From Symbiodinium natans (lineage: Eukaryota; Sar; Dinophyceae; Suessiales; Symbiodiniaceae), in NCBI GenBank assembly GCA_905221605.1, contig CAJNDS010002501.1:180001-244000 (forward strand): DNA of 64,000 nucleotides. Direction: 5' to 3'. This document shows, one piece after another, positions 10,582-21,245 of this stretch. The position numbers and the translations under genes were made by a program. The notes beneath the pieces are model-generated. The model worked only from the letters and a program-made list of their open reading frames with translations. It did not search any database and was not told the DNA's origin. Every line of letters starts with the position of its first letter. Position 1 is the stretch's first letter.

Positions 10582-10805
10582 ATATGTATATACATATATA
10601 GATGAATGTATATATATATATAATTATATACGGGGGAATAGTGATAACCCTCTCTTGAACTCACAGAAAGCAACCCTAAACCCTAACCCTTAAACCCTAA
10701 ACCCTAAACCCTAAAGCCACCCTGAGACCCCTTAACCCATCTCAAGTATAGAGCTTCAGGGCCCGAAGATCCGATACTCCCAAAAGTGGCCCTAAGCCCT
10801 AAGCA

Positions 10806-10984
10806 TAGACCTAAGAGTAACCCAGGAATAACAAGGGTTTAGGGTTTAGGGTTTAGGGTTAGGGTGACCCAAGAGTAACCTAGGAATAGCAAGGGTACCG
10901 CTTTTTGGTTTGAAGACTAAAGGGGCTTATGAGGAAACCTATAAGCCCTAAAGAAAGGGAATCAGGGCATACTATGGGTCCTAG
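10806..10984. mobile_element. Family F TIR element interrupted by a telomeric tract
   Basis: The body (10863-10984) has GACCCAAGAGTAACCTAGG at the left and CTATGGGTCCTAG at the right, with the family's internal AAAGGGAAT. To its left a telomeric tract (about 10834-10862) is preceded by a second copy of the first 27 or so bases (GACCTAAGAGTAACCCAGG at about 10808). So the telomeric insert is flanked by a long duplication of the element's terminal region. Confidence 0.6.
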
Positions 10985-11517
10985 AAGATGGAGCTCAGGG
11001 TCTGGGTTGGCGACTCTCTCTCCTGGTTTAGGGTTTAGGGTTTAGGGTTTAGGGTTTAGGGTTTAGGGTTTAGGGTTTAGGATTCCGATGATGGTCATAT
11101 GACAGTCATGGGTCATGGGGTCCACGATGTTTTGTGGGCGGGGGTCACTCTGAACAAAACTTTGAACCCTTTGACCTTAAAACCCCAAAAGCCCTACATC
11201 AAAAAGCGTACTAAAGACACCTTAACCCCCTCTAAACCCTAAACCCTAAACCATAAACCCTAAAACACTAAATAAACCCTAAAACCCTAAAACCCTAAAC
11301 CCCTAAAACCCTAAAACCCTAAAACCCTAAAACCCTAAAACCCTAAAACCCTAAACCCTAAACCCTAAAACCCCAAACCCTAAACCCCAAACCCTAAACC
11401 CCACCCACAAAGAAGCAAGAAAAGCGCGCCCTCCGCCCCCGCAGCTGCCAAGGTCCCAGCGCCACGCCCCTCATCTGGTCGGGCTCAATGAGGCGATCCT
11501 CAGCTTGCCAACATTAA

Positions 11518-11748
11518 TTGGAGGTTCAGGGTACCTACTAACCAGGTTTAGGGTTTAGGGTTTGGGGTTTGGGGTTTAGGGTTTAGGGTTCAGGGTTTAG
11601 GGTTTAGGGTTTAGGGGGTACTTATGACCCAATTCTAACTGTACTTATAACCCATTTATTAGCCCCTTAAGCGCCCTAATATGGTTGCACGTACGTACAG
11701 TTATAAGTACAGTGCTAAATGTGTAGGTAAGTACCCTGAACCTCCAAG
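11518..11748. mobile_element. Family G TIR element with a nested telomeric tract
   Basis: The ends TTGGAGGTTCAGGGTAC and GTACCCTGAACCTCCAAG are inverted repeats. A telomeric tract at about 11546-11615 splits the left part. The target segment GGGTACCTACTAACC before it is repeated as GGGTACTTATGACCC after it. The uninterrupted relative at 23426-23575 shows that only one copy existed before insertion. Confidence 0.7.
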
Positions 11749-12439
11749 TATGGCCCTCAGGGTCCATGTACCTCAATGGTTCTAAGGGTTTAGGGCTTAG
11801 GGGGTTTGGGGTTTAGGGTTACGGTTTAGGGTTTGGGATTTCGGGTTTAGGGTTTGGGGTTTGGGGTTGAGGGTTTGGGGTTTAGGGTTCGGGGTTCCAC
11901 ACTTGGTCACGCAAAGCCACGATGAAGTACGATAGAGACCACGTATTCCTTACTTGGGCACACTGGGTCCTCGGGTTCTCGGAAGAGGGTTTAGGGTTTA
12001 GGCTTTAGGGTATCTGGTGCAGGGGATAGGGTTTGGGGTTTAGATTAAGGGTTTACAAGGGTTTAGGGTTTTGGGGTTTAAGGGTTTTCGTGTTTGAGGC
12101 GTTTGAGGGTTTAGGGTTGATGGGTTGTAGGTTTAAGGCGTTAAGGGCTTAAGGGCTTCACGGTCGAAAAATCGCCTTAAGGCTACCTTTGAGGGGCAAC
12201 CCCCCAACTCACCTGCTTTCGTAGGAGAGACGTCTATGAGCAGACCTCTGGGGTCTCGGCATGAAAAAAAGTTGGAACTAGCCTTAAACCTACTGAGCGT
12301 CACCGAATCATCCTCTCAAAACCTTGAACGTCAAACCAGGGATGCCAAATACCCTACACCCAAGTAGCCCTAGTAAACCCCAGTACCCGAATACACTATA
12401 ATGCGTACCCCCATACCCTACTACCGTAACTCCGAAACT

Positions 12440-12835
12440 GAAACCCTTCAAGCCCATAACCCGCGGTGAGGTCCCCGCAATGAAGCCGTCGCCGTCCTCG
12501 TCCTTGGGCACGTAGTGCCTCGGCGGTAGTTTTTGGACCAGGAGGGCATTGCTAAACCCTAAACCCTAACACCCTAACACCCTAAAACCCTAAAACCCTG
12601 AAGCCCTGAAACCCTGAAACCCTGAAACCCTCCAAACCCTCCAAACCCTCCAAACCCTCCAACCCCTAAACCCTAAACCCTAAACCCTAAACCCTAAACC
12701 CTAAACCCTAAACCCTAAACCCTAAACCCTAAACATTGATGGAGGAGAAGATGCCCTCAAGGCAGGTCCTGGGCATTTTCCGGGGTTGAGGGCTCGGCTT
12801 AAAGCTTTCGAAGATCTGGTTTGCCCAAAGTTTTT
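12440..12835 (-). CDS. Two exons of an unidentified gene, with an EF-hand-like loop
   Basis: Exon a (12835-12739) reads EKLWANQIFESFKPSPQ...LEGIFSS. Exon b (12551-about 12455) reads ALLVQKLPPRHYVPKDEDGD. The intron between (12552-12738) is CCCTAAA repeat flanked by the direct repeat CAATG, and removing it joins GIFSSI-N-ALLVQ in frame. Exon b holds D-x-D-x-D-G-x-I (DEDGDGFI), the first eight positions of an EF-hand calcium loop; the acidic residue expected at position 12 is not in this exon. The outer borders are approximate. Calcium binding is a guess from one motif; the family is not recognised. Confidence 0.5.
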
Positions 12836-13404
12836 CAGGGTTTAGGGTTTGGGGTTTAGGGTTTAGGGTTTAAGGTTTAGGGTTTAGGGTTTAAGGTTTA
12901 GGATTTAGGGATTTAGGGTTTGGGGTTGGGGTCTAGGACGCAGGAATCTAAGGGGGTCGAGGGCTTACAGTTGGTATGCTGAGAAGCGAAAGTGCGCACC
13001 GTAGTTTCCTGAATCCTAGCCCAGGGGTTCCCTGTTGCCCAAGATAGGGTTTAGGGTTTAGGGTTTAGGGTTTAGGGTTTAGGGTTTAGGGTTTAGGGTT
13101 TAGGGTTTAGGGTTTCGGGTTGGGGGTTGGGTCTTGGGCGTTTAGGGTTTAGGGTTTAGGCTGCAAACTGCCCGAAGTAGGCGATAATCATATGCTTTGA
13201 GGCCCAGAGCTGAGGGCTTGTTCAACCTGTTGAAAAATCTCTCGATGCAGATCTTCTTTTCGTCTAGCACCTTAAACCCGTAACCCATGAACCCTGAATC
13301 CTAAACCTTATACCCTGAACCTCAGACCTCAGACACTACATAAACCTGAGTTTTTTAGTTTTTAGTCTCACTTAGTCCTCTTGAGCATCTCATTGTGGCA
13401 CAGC

Positions 13405-13975
13405 CTTTTCCGGATTTCGGGTCGGCCGCAGAGGCGTCTAGGAATTTATCGCTTTCCCTCTCTGAAGGTTTAGAGTTTGGAACAATCCTAAACCATAAAC
13501 CCTAAACCCTAAACTAAACCCTAAACCCCTACAGTCGAGAAGCAGATTCCCCGGCCGGAGGACCAGCATGTGCCTGGGCGTGGATCGAAGGCCGAAGCTT
13601 CAAGTATGTTTCTTACTTGCAAAGAACCTGAATTTCAAGGGCAGTTGCGTGGTCCCTTATCCTCTTGGTAGCCCAGTAACCGTATTACAATAAACGCACC
13701 CTTCTTTGGTTTGGTTACTTTATAAGGGAACCTTCAAGCAGAAAAAGGGAAAAGGGTACCACTGGGTTACCAAGATCTGCCCCCTTGGGTTGCATCGGGT
13801 ACATCAGGGCCCACCCCCAAAGCAGGGCCCATGTTAAGGGGCCATGGAGCTACCCATAGAGAATTTCCAGAACGTGGGTACCATGGTGGTCTCGGTAGCT
13901 TACTTCAAGTTCCGCAGCATCCAGCCAGGAATTCGAAGCACACCCCCCCCGTCCCAGATGCGCATGCGGGTGAAC
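13405..13975 (-). CDS. Three consecutive exons of an unidentified gene
   Basis: Exons 13975-about 13903 (FTRMRIWDGGGVLRIPGWML), 13597-13533 (LRPSIHAQAHAGPPAGESAS) and 13461-about 13405 (ERESDKFLDASAADPKSG). The first junction is marked by the 8-bp direct repeat ACTTGAAG; its intron contains the family B element at 13664. The second is a GT-AG intron made largely of CCCTAAA. The frame runs through all three. The product is not recognised. A plus-strand frame over the first exon also looks open, but the joined minus frame is better supported. Confidence 0.5.
13664..13774. mobile_element. Family B TIR element
   Basis: It begins CTTGGTAGCCCAGTAACC and ends GGTACCACTGGGTTACCAAG, closely matching the two elements that are introns of the glycosidase gene. 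The flanks TCCT/ATCT are not an exact duplication, so the insertion is older or the borders have drifted. It lies inside the intron between the exons at 13903 and 13597. Confidence 0.7.
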
Positions 13976-14202
13976 CTCTGAACCCTAACCCCCCTCAACC
14001 CTAAGCCCTTAAGCCCCCAAACCCTAAATCCCTAACCCCTAACCGCTAACCCCTAATTAACCCCTAAACCCTAAACCCTAAACCCGTGAGTGGAGCCCGA
14101 TCTCTCCCCCTAAAACAACTTGCCACCTCCGTGACCCCCTCCACCGGTCCCAATGGGATTTAGGGGTTTAGGGTTTAGGGTTTAGGGGTTTTAATGTGTA
14201 GG

Positions 14203-14303
14203 TTGGGATGTTCCCCATAAAAAATAACAGTCCTTAAGTAGGGATGATAGTAGCCCCTCTATTATAATATGAAGGACTGCTAGTATAGGCAGGAACATCC
14301 TAA
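14203..14303. mobile_element. Family D TIR element
   Basis: The ends TTGGGATGTTCC and GGAACATCCTAA are inverted with one mismatch. The interior has the paired AGTCCTTAAGTAGGGAT / GAAGGACTGCTAGTATA segments seen in the other D copies. A short open minus segment at about 14110-14150 (PIGTGGGGHGGGKLF, then TAG) lies just before it. Confidence 0.6.
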
Positions 14304-14909
14304 GGCATAGGGCTCAAAGGGGCCGGGCCTATATAAGGTTTAGGGAGTTTAGGGACCCTAAACCCTAAACCCTAAACCCTAAACACTAAGATTTGGCTTA
14401 GGGGACTATCGGTTCCCATTGGGCAACCTTGGACCAACAAAGTGGGAAACCACGGCTTCTGGTTAACAGGGGGTTTAGGGTTTAGGGTTTAGGGTTTAGG
14501 GGGTGTCGAGAGGAACTTTGAAAGCAACCCAACAGAGTAAAGGGCTTCGGGCCCTCGTAGGAACAAAGGCTTTTGCAATGAAAGTGCAGGTTTAGGGTTT
14601 AGGGCTTAGGGCTTTAAGGGTTTAGGGTTGTGGGTTTCGGAGCATTCCTGTTGCTAGCCCTGAATGATCGACAGGAACACCCTGAATCCTAAACCCTACG
14701 CACGCCCCAAACCCGAACCCTACCAAATCTTCAGCCCCCTAAGCCCTGCACAGTGACAACCTAAGGTTTACAGCTTAGGGTTTACAGGGTTTGGGCTAAA
14801 CCCTAAACCCTAAACCCTAAACCCCAAACCCCAAACCCCAAGCCCTAAACCCTAAACTCTAAACCCTAAACCCCAAGCCCCCAGTCCTGCACCCCGTTAT
14901 CCCTCTCAC

Positions 14910-15687
14910 AGCCAGAGAGCTCCGAAGCGCCCACCATCTGGACGTACTCGAGCTGCTTCGAGTCCTGATTCGACCCTGAACCCTAAACCCTAAGCCCTAA
15001 ACCCTAAACCCCTAAACCCTGTTCAGGGTCCCCTCCCTCCCCGTAGGGGCCTCCTGAATTAAGTCAGGCTTGCCGGGCTATTCCGAACCATGTGACTGTT
15101 TGGTGGTGCCTGGTGGGATCCTGTTTTAGGTTGAATCTTCCGGGTGTCGTAAGGAAATTTCGTGCGGCGCCTTTAGAATGCGGTCCCTTTCGCATTCATA
15201 TAAACTCCTCCCTATGAAAATGGTATAAACCCATAAGAGGGACCAAATCGGCTTCCCCTGTTCGGGAGGAGGCGGCACGCTAAAGATGGAGCAGCACTAG
15301 GGTTTGGGGTCTATGGGGTTTAGGGTTTAGGATGGACCATTTGAGGCTCGTAGGATTTGGGGAATTGACCACCACCAGCAACAATCTCACCTACGATCGA
15401 TGAGGAGTGCTTAACACACCTAGAGCCCAATGTCCTAAACCCTCGAAATCCTGAGTCCCAAACCCTCGAAATCCTGAAATCCTAAGCCCTAAATGAAACC
15501 CTAATACTAAATCCTAAACCCTAAACCCTAAACCCTAAACCCTAAAGCCTAAACTCTAAATCCTAAACCCTAAACCCTGAGGCGCTTGGGTCCTGGACAA
15601 TCCCTGCAATCGAGCGCGTGATGCTCTCGTAAGGCTCGGAGACATTGAACAAGCCCATGCTGGCCTTTCGCCACCATGCATCCAAAT
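14910..15687 (-). CDS. Two exons of an unidentified gene
   Basis: Exon 15687-15593 reads LDAWWRKASMGLFNVSEPYE and then SITRSIAGIVQ. Exon 14964-14910 reads DSKQLEYVQMVGASELSG. Both have GC-rich third positions. The 628-bp intron (14965-15592) starts GA and ends AG, is bounded by CAGGAC at both ends, is phase 0, and contains telomeric tracts at 14975-15020 and 15503-15580. The product is not recognised. The upstream border is TAG|ATTTGG next to a telomeric tract. Confidence 0.6.
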
Positions 15688-15825
15688 CTAGGGTTTAGGG
15701 TTTAGGGTTTAGGGTTTAGGGTTTAGGGTTTAGGGTTTAGGGTTTAGGGTTTAGGGTTTACTGCTTAAGGTTGAGGGGCTGTGCGCTGTAGCGGGAGGGA
15801 CCAGCGGCAAGAATGATGTTGACAC

Positions 15826-15909
15826 TGACTGGCACGACTGACACTGACACTGACACTGACACCGACACTGACACTGACTTTGTCTCATACACACACCCCA
15901 CACACACAC

Positions 15910-15950
<41 letters not shown>

Positions 15951-15959
15951 ACACACACA

Positions 15960-15992
<33 letters not shown>
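15826..15992. repeat. (GACACT)n and (CA)n microsatellites
   Basis: About ten GACACT-like units (15819-15878) are followed by an interrupted (CA)n run (15888-15992). The open frames through it (Asp-Thr, His-Thr, Cys-Val dipeptides) are by-products of the repeat. Confidence 0.85.
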
Positions 15993-15995
<3 letters not shown>

Positions 15996-17848
15996 AAACC
16001 CTGAATATAGCCCCTAGACACTTAAAGTTCATGAGGACTATGGCTATAGGGCTTCGGAACTTCTCCGTCGATGCACATTTAAAAAGGCTTTACGGTTCCA
16101 GGTCCTTCCAAAAACCGAGCTTGCCCTGACCCGGGGCTTCGACAATCGTGGTTTAAACCCTGAACCCCAGTGAACTCCAAATCCGCACCCCTGAATCCTG
16201 AGCCCCAAATCACTGAATTCTCCCTGAGACAAGTTGTGGAGCCTTTTTGACTTCGTAGGCCTCCGGAAAAATGTGGAATCCACGATCGAAACAGACGCCG
16301 AAAGGTCGCAAAACGTAAACCCTAAACCTGAAGCCGCAAACCCCCTAAGCCCCAAACCCTAAACCCGAAACCCTAAACCCGAAACCCTAAACCCCAAATC
16401 AAGAACTACACGCCCGCAGCCATCGCACCTGGCTGCGCAGCATGAAGACAACGTTCAGGGCCGGCGTTAGCTCCTTTTGGGTTTGCAGGTCTAAGGTTTA
16501 GGGCTAGGGTTTAGCGCTTAGGGTTTAGGATGTAGGGTTTAGGGTTTTTAGGGTTCAGGGTTGAGGGTTTTAGGGTTTAAGTAGGGTTTTCGGGTTTTAG
16601 GGTTTCAAGGTTTAGGGTTTTAGGGTTTTAGGGTTTTCGGGCTTTGGGGCTTCATGGTGTTGGGGTTTTACGGGCTTCAAGGGTTTTAGGGGTTTTAGGG
16701 GTTTTAGGGGTTTTATGGGTTTTAGGGGTTTTATGGGTTTTATGGGGTTTAGGGTTTTAGGGTGTTCGGGTTTTAGGGTTTTCGGGTTTCAGGGTGTGAG
16801 GGTTTTAGGGTTTTAGGGTTGATAAGGTTTAGGGACCCTATATCCTAAAGTGAAGTAACACTCTCCCTCCTTTTTTGACCATTTTCACAAAGCCTAAAAC
16901 CTGCTTGGACTGGACTCTCTGAAGAAATCTGGCTGTAAGCATGGGTGGAGGTTCATGATCATGAACCAGTCTGAATCAGTTAGCCGAGTCACCAAGAATA
17001 GTCGGTCCACTGCCTATGCAGGCGTAAGACCGGTACAGGAATCGCATTGATGGCTCATGATGGAACCCAGCCGCTCGATTACTGCTTCTGTACGCAGGTG
17101 CACCGCTGTCGCTCTGCAAGGCAGGCATCACTGCTTCTGGCGCTGTGGGCAGCCTTGCGCGATGATGTAACCGACCGACATGCCAGCAGGGTCGCTAGTC
17201 TTTCCTCCCACCGTGAATCGTGGACATCTGTCAATCGAGCGTGCGATAGCTTCAACGTCGACCGCCATAGCACACGATCACCGGTTTAGGGTTTAGGGTT
17301 TAGGGTTTAGGGCTTAGGGTTAAGGATCCCAAAACTCAACCTAAGCTGGAAACCCCAAACCCTAAACTCCCTAAACCCTAAACCTTCAGGCCTCTAAGCT
17401 TCCCGAAGGTTCAATAGGCACCTCTCCAGCCTAAACCCTAGGGTAGGGCTCCCTGCTGCATGAGGCCTCTTCGGGTTTAGGTTTACGGTTTAGGGTTTAG
17501 GGTTTAGGGTTAGGGTTTAGGGTTTAGGGTTTAGGGTGCAGGGTTAGGTTTTAGGATTTGGGGCTTAGGGCTATAGGATTTAGGGGTTTGGGGGCTTAGG
17601 GTTCAGGGTGATGGCTGTTTACCATGTTTACGGGTCATGCTTACTAATTCAGCGTAGCTCCTCGCAAGCTAAAGCCTAAGATTCAAGCCTAATATTCAAA
17701 CCTAACCCTAAAACGTAGCCCTAAACCCTGAACCCGAAACCACCCTAAACCCTAAACTACCCTAAACCACCCTAAACTACCCTAAACTACCCTAAACCCT
17801 AAACCCTAAACCCTAAACACGCCCTCAACCCTAAACTACCCTAAAGTC
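15993..17848. other. Telomeric variants and unassigned sequence
   Basis: 16470-16830 is a degenerate tract dominated by TTTTAGGG, one T longer than the main motif. 16840-17283 is 440 bp of non-repetitive sequence with no splice-joined frame that I trust. 17284-17840 holds further tracts in both orientations, including CCCTAAACTA variants. Confidence 0.5.
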
Positions 17849-17951
17849 CTGCGCCATGTTGGCCTCCAGCTTCCCGAAGAGAGCGTCGGCGTTGGCGGTG
17901 TGCGTCTCTCCGCCAAGGCGGAGGAAGAAGATGAGAAACTGGCCAAAGCGT
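17849..17951 (-). CDS. Candidate exon, unidentified protein with a hydrophobic stretch
   Basis: The open frame reads RFGQFLIFFLRLGG and then THTANADALFGKLEANMAQ, with strong GC3 bias. The low end is a GCGCAG|GAC border of the GA-donor type, running straight into CCCTAAA-type repeat. The high border next to the telomeric tract is uncertain. Not recognised. Confidence 0.5.
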
Positions 17952-18014
17952 GTTTAGGGTTTAGGGTTTAGGGTTTAGGGTTTAGGGTTTAGGGTTTAGG
18001 GTTTAGGGTTTAGG
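17952..18014. repeat. Telomeric tract with GCGT target duplication
   Basis: Nine nearly perfect TTTAGGG units flanked by GCGT at 17948-17951 and 18015-18018. This is one of the clearest cases outside the glycosidase gene where a telomeric tract looks inserted with a 4-bp duplication. Confidence 0.6.
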
Positions 18015-19234
18015 GCGTAGCCCCTGAATGTGAAAGCCCACAACCTAAAGAGAAAGTCCTGAACCCCAAAACAAATGGACATGCAAACCTAAAGTTCAAG
18101 CCTATAGCCCTAAACCCCAAACCCGAAGCCTAACGGCGAAACCCCACACCCTCAACCCCAAACCCGAAGCCTAACGGCGAAACCCCACACCCTAAACCCC
18201 AAACCCTAAGCCCTCAGGATATGTCGCCAAGCTTGGGATTCCAAGCCCCGGAGGAAGGGCGTTGGGACATGCTCAGGGTTTGATTGTTCGGAGTTTACGG
18301 ATTAGGATTCAGGGCTTTTGGGTTGCATTGGTTTAGGGTTTAGGGTTCAGGGCTGTAGGAATTTAGGTTCAGGGTTTTTGGGTTTTAGAGCGTAGGGTCT
18401 GGGACTTGTGCTTTTGGGCTCTTGGCTTTTAGAGCTTAGAGTTTAAGGTTTAGTTTTGTTTTGGAGTTTGGGGCTTGTACTTTTTAAGTACAGTCTAGAG
18501 GACACGCAGCTCCTGATGCACAGCCGCACAGGTTGCTCTGCGGCAACAGCTATAGGCCCTAGAACCCCTAAACCCTAAACCCTAAACCTAGAACCCTAGA
18601 ACCCTAGACCTTAAACCCTAAACCCTAAACCCTAAACCTTAAACCCTAGAACCCTAAACCTCAAGCCCAAACCTCTAAACTAATAAGTAGACTGAAGAGC
18701 ATAGGACCCCGAATTGAAAGGCCATGTCCTTAAGGGCTATGCAGTCTTGGCTCCCATAAACCCCCTTGAACCCCTAAAAAGCCCTTTAGGGACTAGAGTT
18801 TAGGGTTTGGGGTTTAGGGTTTAGGGTCTTTCTATGGCCCCTTAGAAGTATAGACCCCATAACCTCTGATAGAAGACCGACATGAGAAACCCAATCTTGT
18901 GGTCTTGCACCTCCTTCAGTCGTGCGCATCCCTATCTACCCCAATGGCCCCCCAAAATTCTCTAAACTTTAAACCCGGAAGGACCCTTACAAGCGTCCCT
19001 CCAGTAGCCTCTTCCACAAAAAGCAAGAGCGATTTAGGAGGCTCGAACCACACGTGTTGCAGCTGAGGATTTCGGGTTTAGGAGAACTGAACCCTGAACC
19101 CTGAACCCTGAACCCTGAACCCTGAACCCTGAACCCTAAACCCTAAACCCTAAACCCTAAACCCTAAACCCTAAACCCTAAACCCTAAACCCTAAACCCT
19201 AAACCCTAAACAACCCCCAAAATTGGCTTAAGGT

Positions 19235-19359
19235 TCACAGGGGAACGCCCCCAAGTGCCGAAGGCAACATGGCCAGCGTCGCGTGCACCACGAGCAGCGG
19301 TATCATGGCCGAGCACCATAGAAGAAACACCAGAATCCTTGGGAAGACAAGAATGAGTC
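19235..19359 (-). CDS. Candidate exon with membrane-spanning segments
   Basis: After a TTTAG|GAC acceptor formed by the telomeric repeat itself, the frame reads GLILVFPRILVFLLW, SAMIPLLVVHATLAML and PSALGGVPL, then TGA at 19235-19237. Two hydrophobic stretches of helix length suggest a membrane protein. The TGA may be a true stop, or the exon may end earlier at a GT. A possible upstream exon is near 19480-19530 (DNIVRATLLRPLL). The family is not recognised. Confidence 0.5.
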
Positions 19360-19574
19360 CTAAACCCTAAACCCTAAACCCTAAACCCTAAACCCTAAAC
19401 CCTAAACCCTAAGCCCTAAGCCCTAAGCCCTAAACCCTAAACCCGAAGCCCCTAAACCCTACAGCATGAACTTAAGAGAGGCCGAAGAAGCGTGGCCCGC
19501 ACGATATTATCCCAAGCTTCTGGCTTTGTGTGGTGACGGTATACGCTAGTAGGCGTATGCCATCCCATTTCCCT

Positions 19575-19725
19575 AGGGATCCATGTACCTATATAGGGAA
19601 CGCTGCAAGAAGGTTTAGGGTTTAGGGTTTAGGGTTCCTTCCATGTACCTAAATAGGGAATACTTGGCAACTTGGGCCTTAAGGCACTTCCTATATAGGG
19701 ACTTAGAAAAAATAAGGAGGTGCAG
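19575..19725. repeat. Family H repeat split by a telomeric tract
   Basis: The segment TCCATGTACCTATATAGGGA occurs at about 19580 and again, slightly changed, at about 19646, on either side of a short telomeric tract (19613-19637). The right end (CTATATAGGGACTTAG) mirrors the motif. Confidence 0.5.
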
Positions 19726-19927
19726 GGAACCCTATAAGCCCTATGGACCCTTGGGGGGTTGATGGCGATGTTAACGAGTCCAACGACATCGAGGTGCGGA
19801 AGGCTGCTGGCTTTGGAGTTCCGTCGTCTTGGGTGTCTCCAGTCTGCCCCGAATGCCCTATGTAGGCGCTAACTCTCATGCAAATACAATTTTTTGCCTA
19901 TAAGACCCTATAGACTAAGCACCACAT

Positions 19928-20028
19928 CCTAGTTGCTGAGTACCCGGGGCCGGAAAAGGTTGACCTTTCAGATATGGTAGGATGACAACTACCCCAAAGG
20001 GTTAAAGGTTACCTACTCAGCTACTAAG
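19928..20028. mobile_element. Family E TIR element with ACAT target duplication
   Basis: A 101-bp element, CCTAGTTGCTGAGTACC at the left and TACTCAGCTACTAAG at the right, flanked by exact ACAT copies at 19924-19927 and 20029-20032. It is the best-preserved member of family E. Confidence 0.75.
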
Positions 20029-21073
20029 ACATAGCAGCACCCAAAACTACATAATCTCCACGCCCCACTCCCGAGAAAGAACCCAAAAAGCGGCTCCCCA
20101 TCTCACCTGAAACGTAACTGAAGAGTTTACGGACCGAGAGATGTCTCGGGGTAACTTTATAAGGGTAATTCGGCTTGGGGTTTAGGGTTTAGGGTTTTAG
20201 GCTTTAGGGCTTTAGGGCTTTAGGGTTTTAGGGTTTTAGGGTTTTAGGGTTTTAGGGTTTTAGGGTTTTAGGGTTTTAGGGGTTAGGGGGTTGAGCGATT
20301 CGGGTGGAGGGTTTAGGGTGCATGAATGGTACTGCTCCATCCCCCAAAAAAAGCAAGCGCAACTGGACCCCAGTGCTGTTGCAAACCGCTTTGGTTCTCA
20401 CTAGGCAAGCAACAAATTCCCTCTTTGCGCGAAGGAGGCCTACTCCCGAGGCTCGCACAGGGCACACAGCAATCGCGTGCGCACGATGGCTTGCTCAGTT
20501 GGCCTCAGACAGGACTAGCCCGAGCGGGTATGACTCCCTACTTTGGAGCAGACCTTGGAAAAATCAGTATATACTTTTAAGTATAAGTAGCTATAGTAGG
20601 AGCCCAGAAGCCCCCAAACAAGTATTAAAGTAGAGTACTCCAAAACCCTGGACTTACTGAGCCCTAAACCCCAAAACCCGAATCCTAAACCCCTAAACCC
20701 TGAACCCTAAACCCCTAAACTCAATACCCCTAAAACTGGGTTTAGGGTTGTTGTGCGCTTGGAATCTCAGGGTTGGAGGAAAAAAAGGGTCAGGGCGTCC
20801 ACGGCTCAGGATTGAGGATTCTGATTCCAGAAATATTCAGAACCCCCGCCCAACTGGGAGCTCTAACGCTTAGGGCTTAGGGCTTAGGGTTTATATAGGG
20901 TTTAGGGTTTAGGGCGAGATGGCACATCACATCTACAAATCCTGAGCCCTAGAACCGCCATAGCCCTAAACCCTCTCTAAAGGCCACTACGGACACCGAG
21001 GCTGCACGGCTACAAACCTGCTGATGTCGCGGATTCCAGGAACAGAATTCTGAAGTCCTTCGACCAACCCTGA
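20029..21073. other. Telomeric variant tract and unassigned sequence
   Basis: 20190-20285 is a (TTTTAGGG)n-like tract. 20300-20640 is non-repetitive and open on both strands without splice support. Inside it 20542-20645 begins TTTGGAGCAGACC and ends GTACTCCAAAA and shares its interior (AAGTAGCTAT...AGCCCAGAA) with repeats near 31740, 45320, 47640, 53880, 59370 and 61810 (family I). Confidence 0.5.
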
Positions 21074-21245
21074 GGGTCCATGTACCTACATAGGGAATGC
21101 TTCAAGGGGTTTAGGGTTTAGGGTTTCGCTGTTCTGGTTTGGAGTTTTTATTTGGGGTCCATGTATCTGACTAGAAAATACTTGGGCCGGAAAGTACCTA
21201 AGTCACCTACGTATATAACTATGAGACTATGAGGTACATGGACCC
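21074..21245. mobile_element. Family H TIR element with a nested telomeric tract
   Basis: The ends GGGTCCATGTACCT and AGGTACATGGACCC are perfect inverted repeats. A short telomeric tract near 21107-21126 sits after the first end, and the end segment recurs as GGGTCCATGTATCT at about 21156, so the insert is again flanked by a copy of the terminus. Confidence 0.6.

Noticed and set aside
13165-13275. A DDE-transposase fragment (CIERFFNRLNK)
   Set aside because: The resemblance is to a few residues only, and a second frame in the same segment (EDLHREIFQQVEQAL) fits the neighbouring exon phase at least as well.
13861-13982. A plus-strand C-terminal exon (NVGTMVVSVAYFKFR)
   Set aside because: The minus frame joins in phase to two further exons at an 8-bp direct repeat; the plus frame could not be joined to anything.
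15751-16021. Cys-Val / His-Thr dipeptide proteins
   Set aside because: They are translations of the (CA)n microsatellite. The same applies to the (CT)n, (GA)n and C-rich tracts near 8300, 24650, 33960 and 39100.
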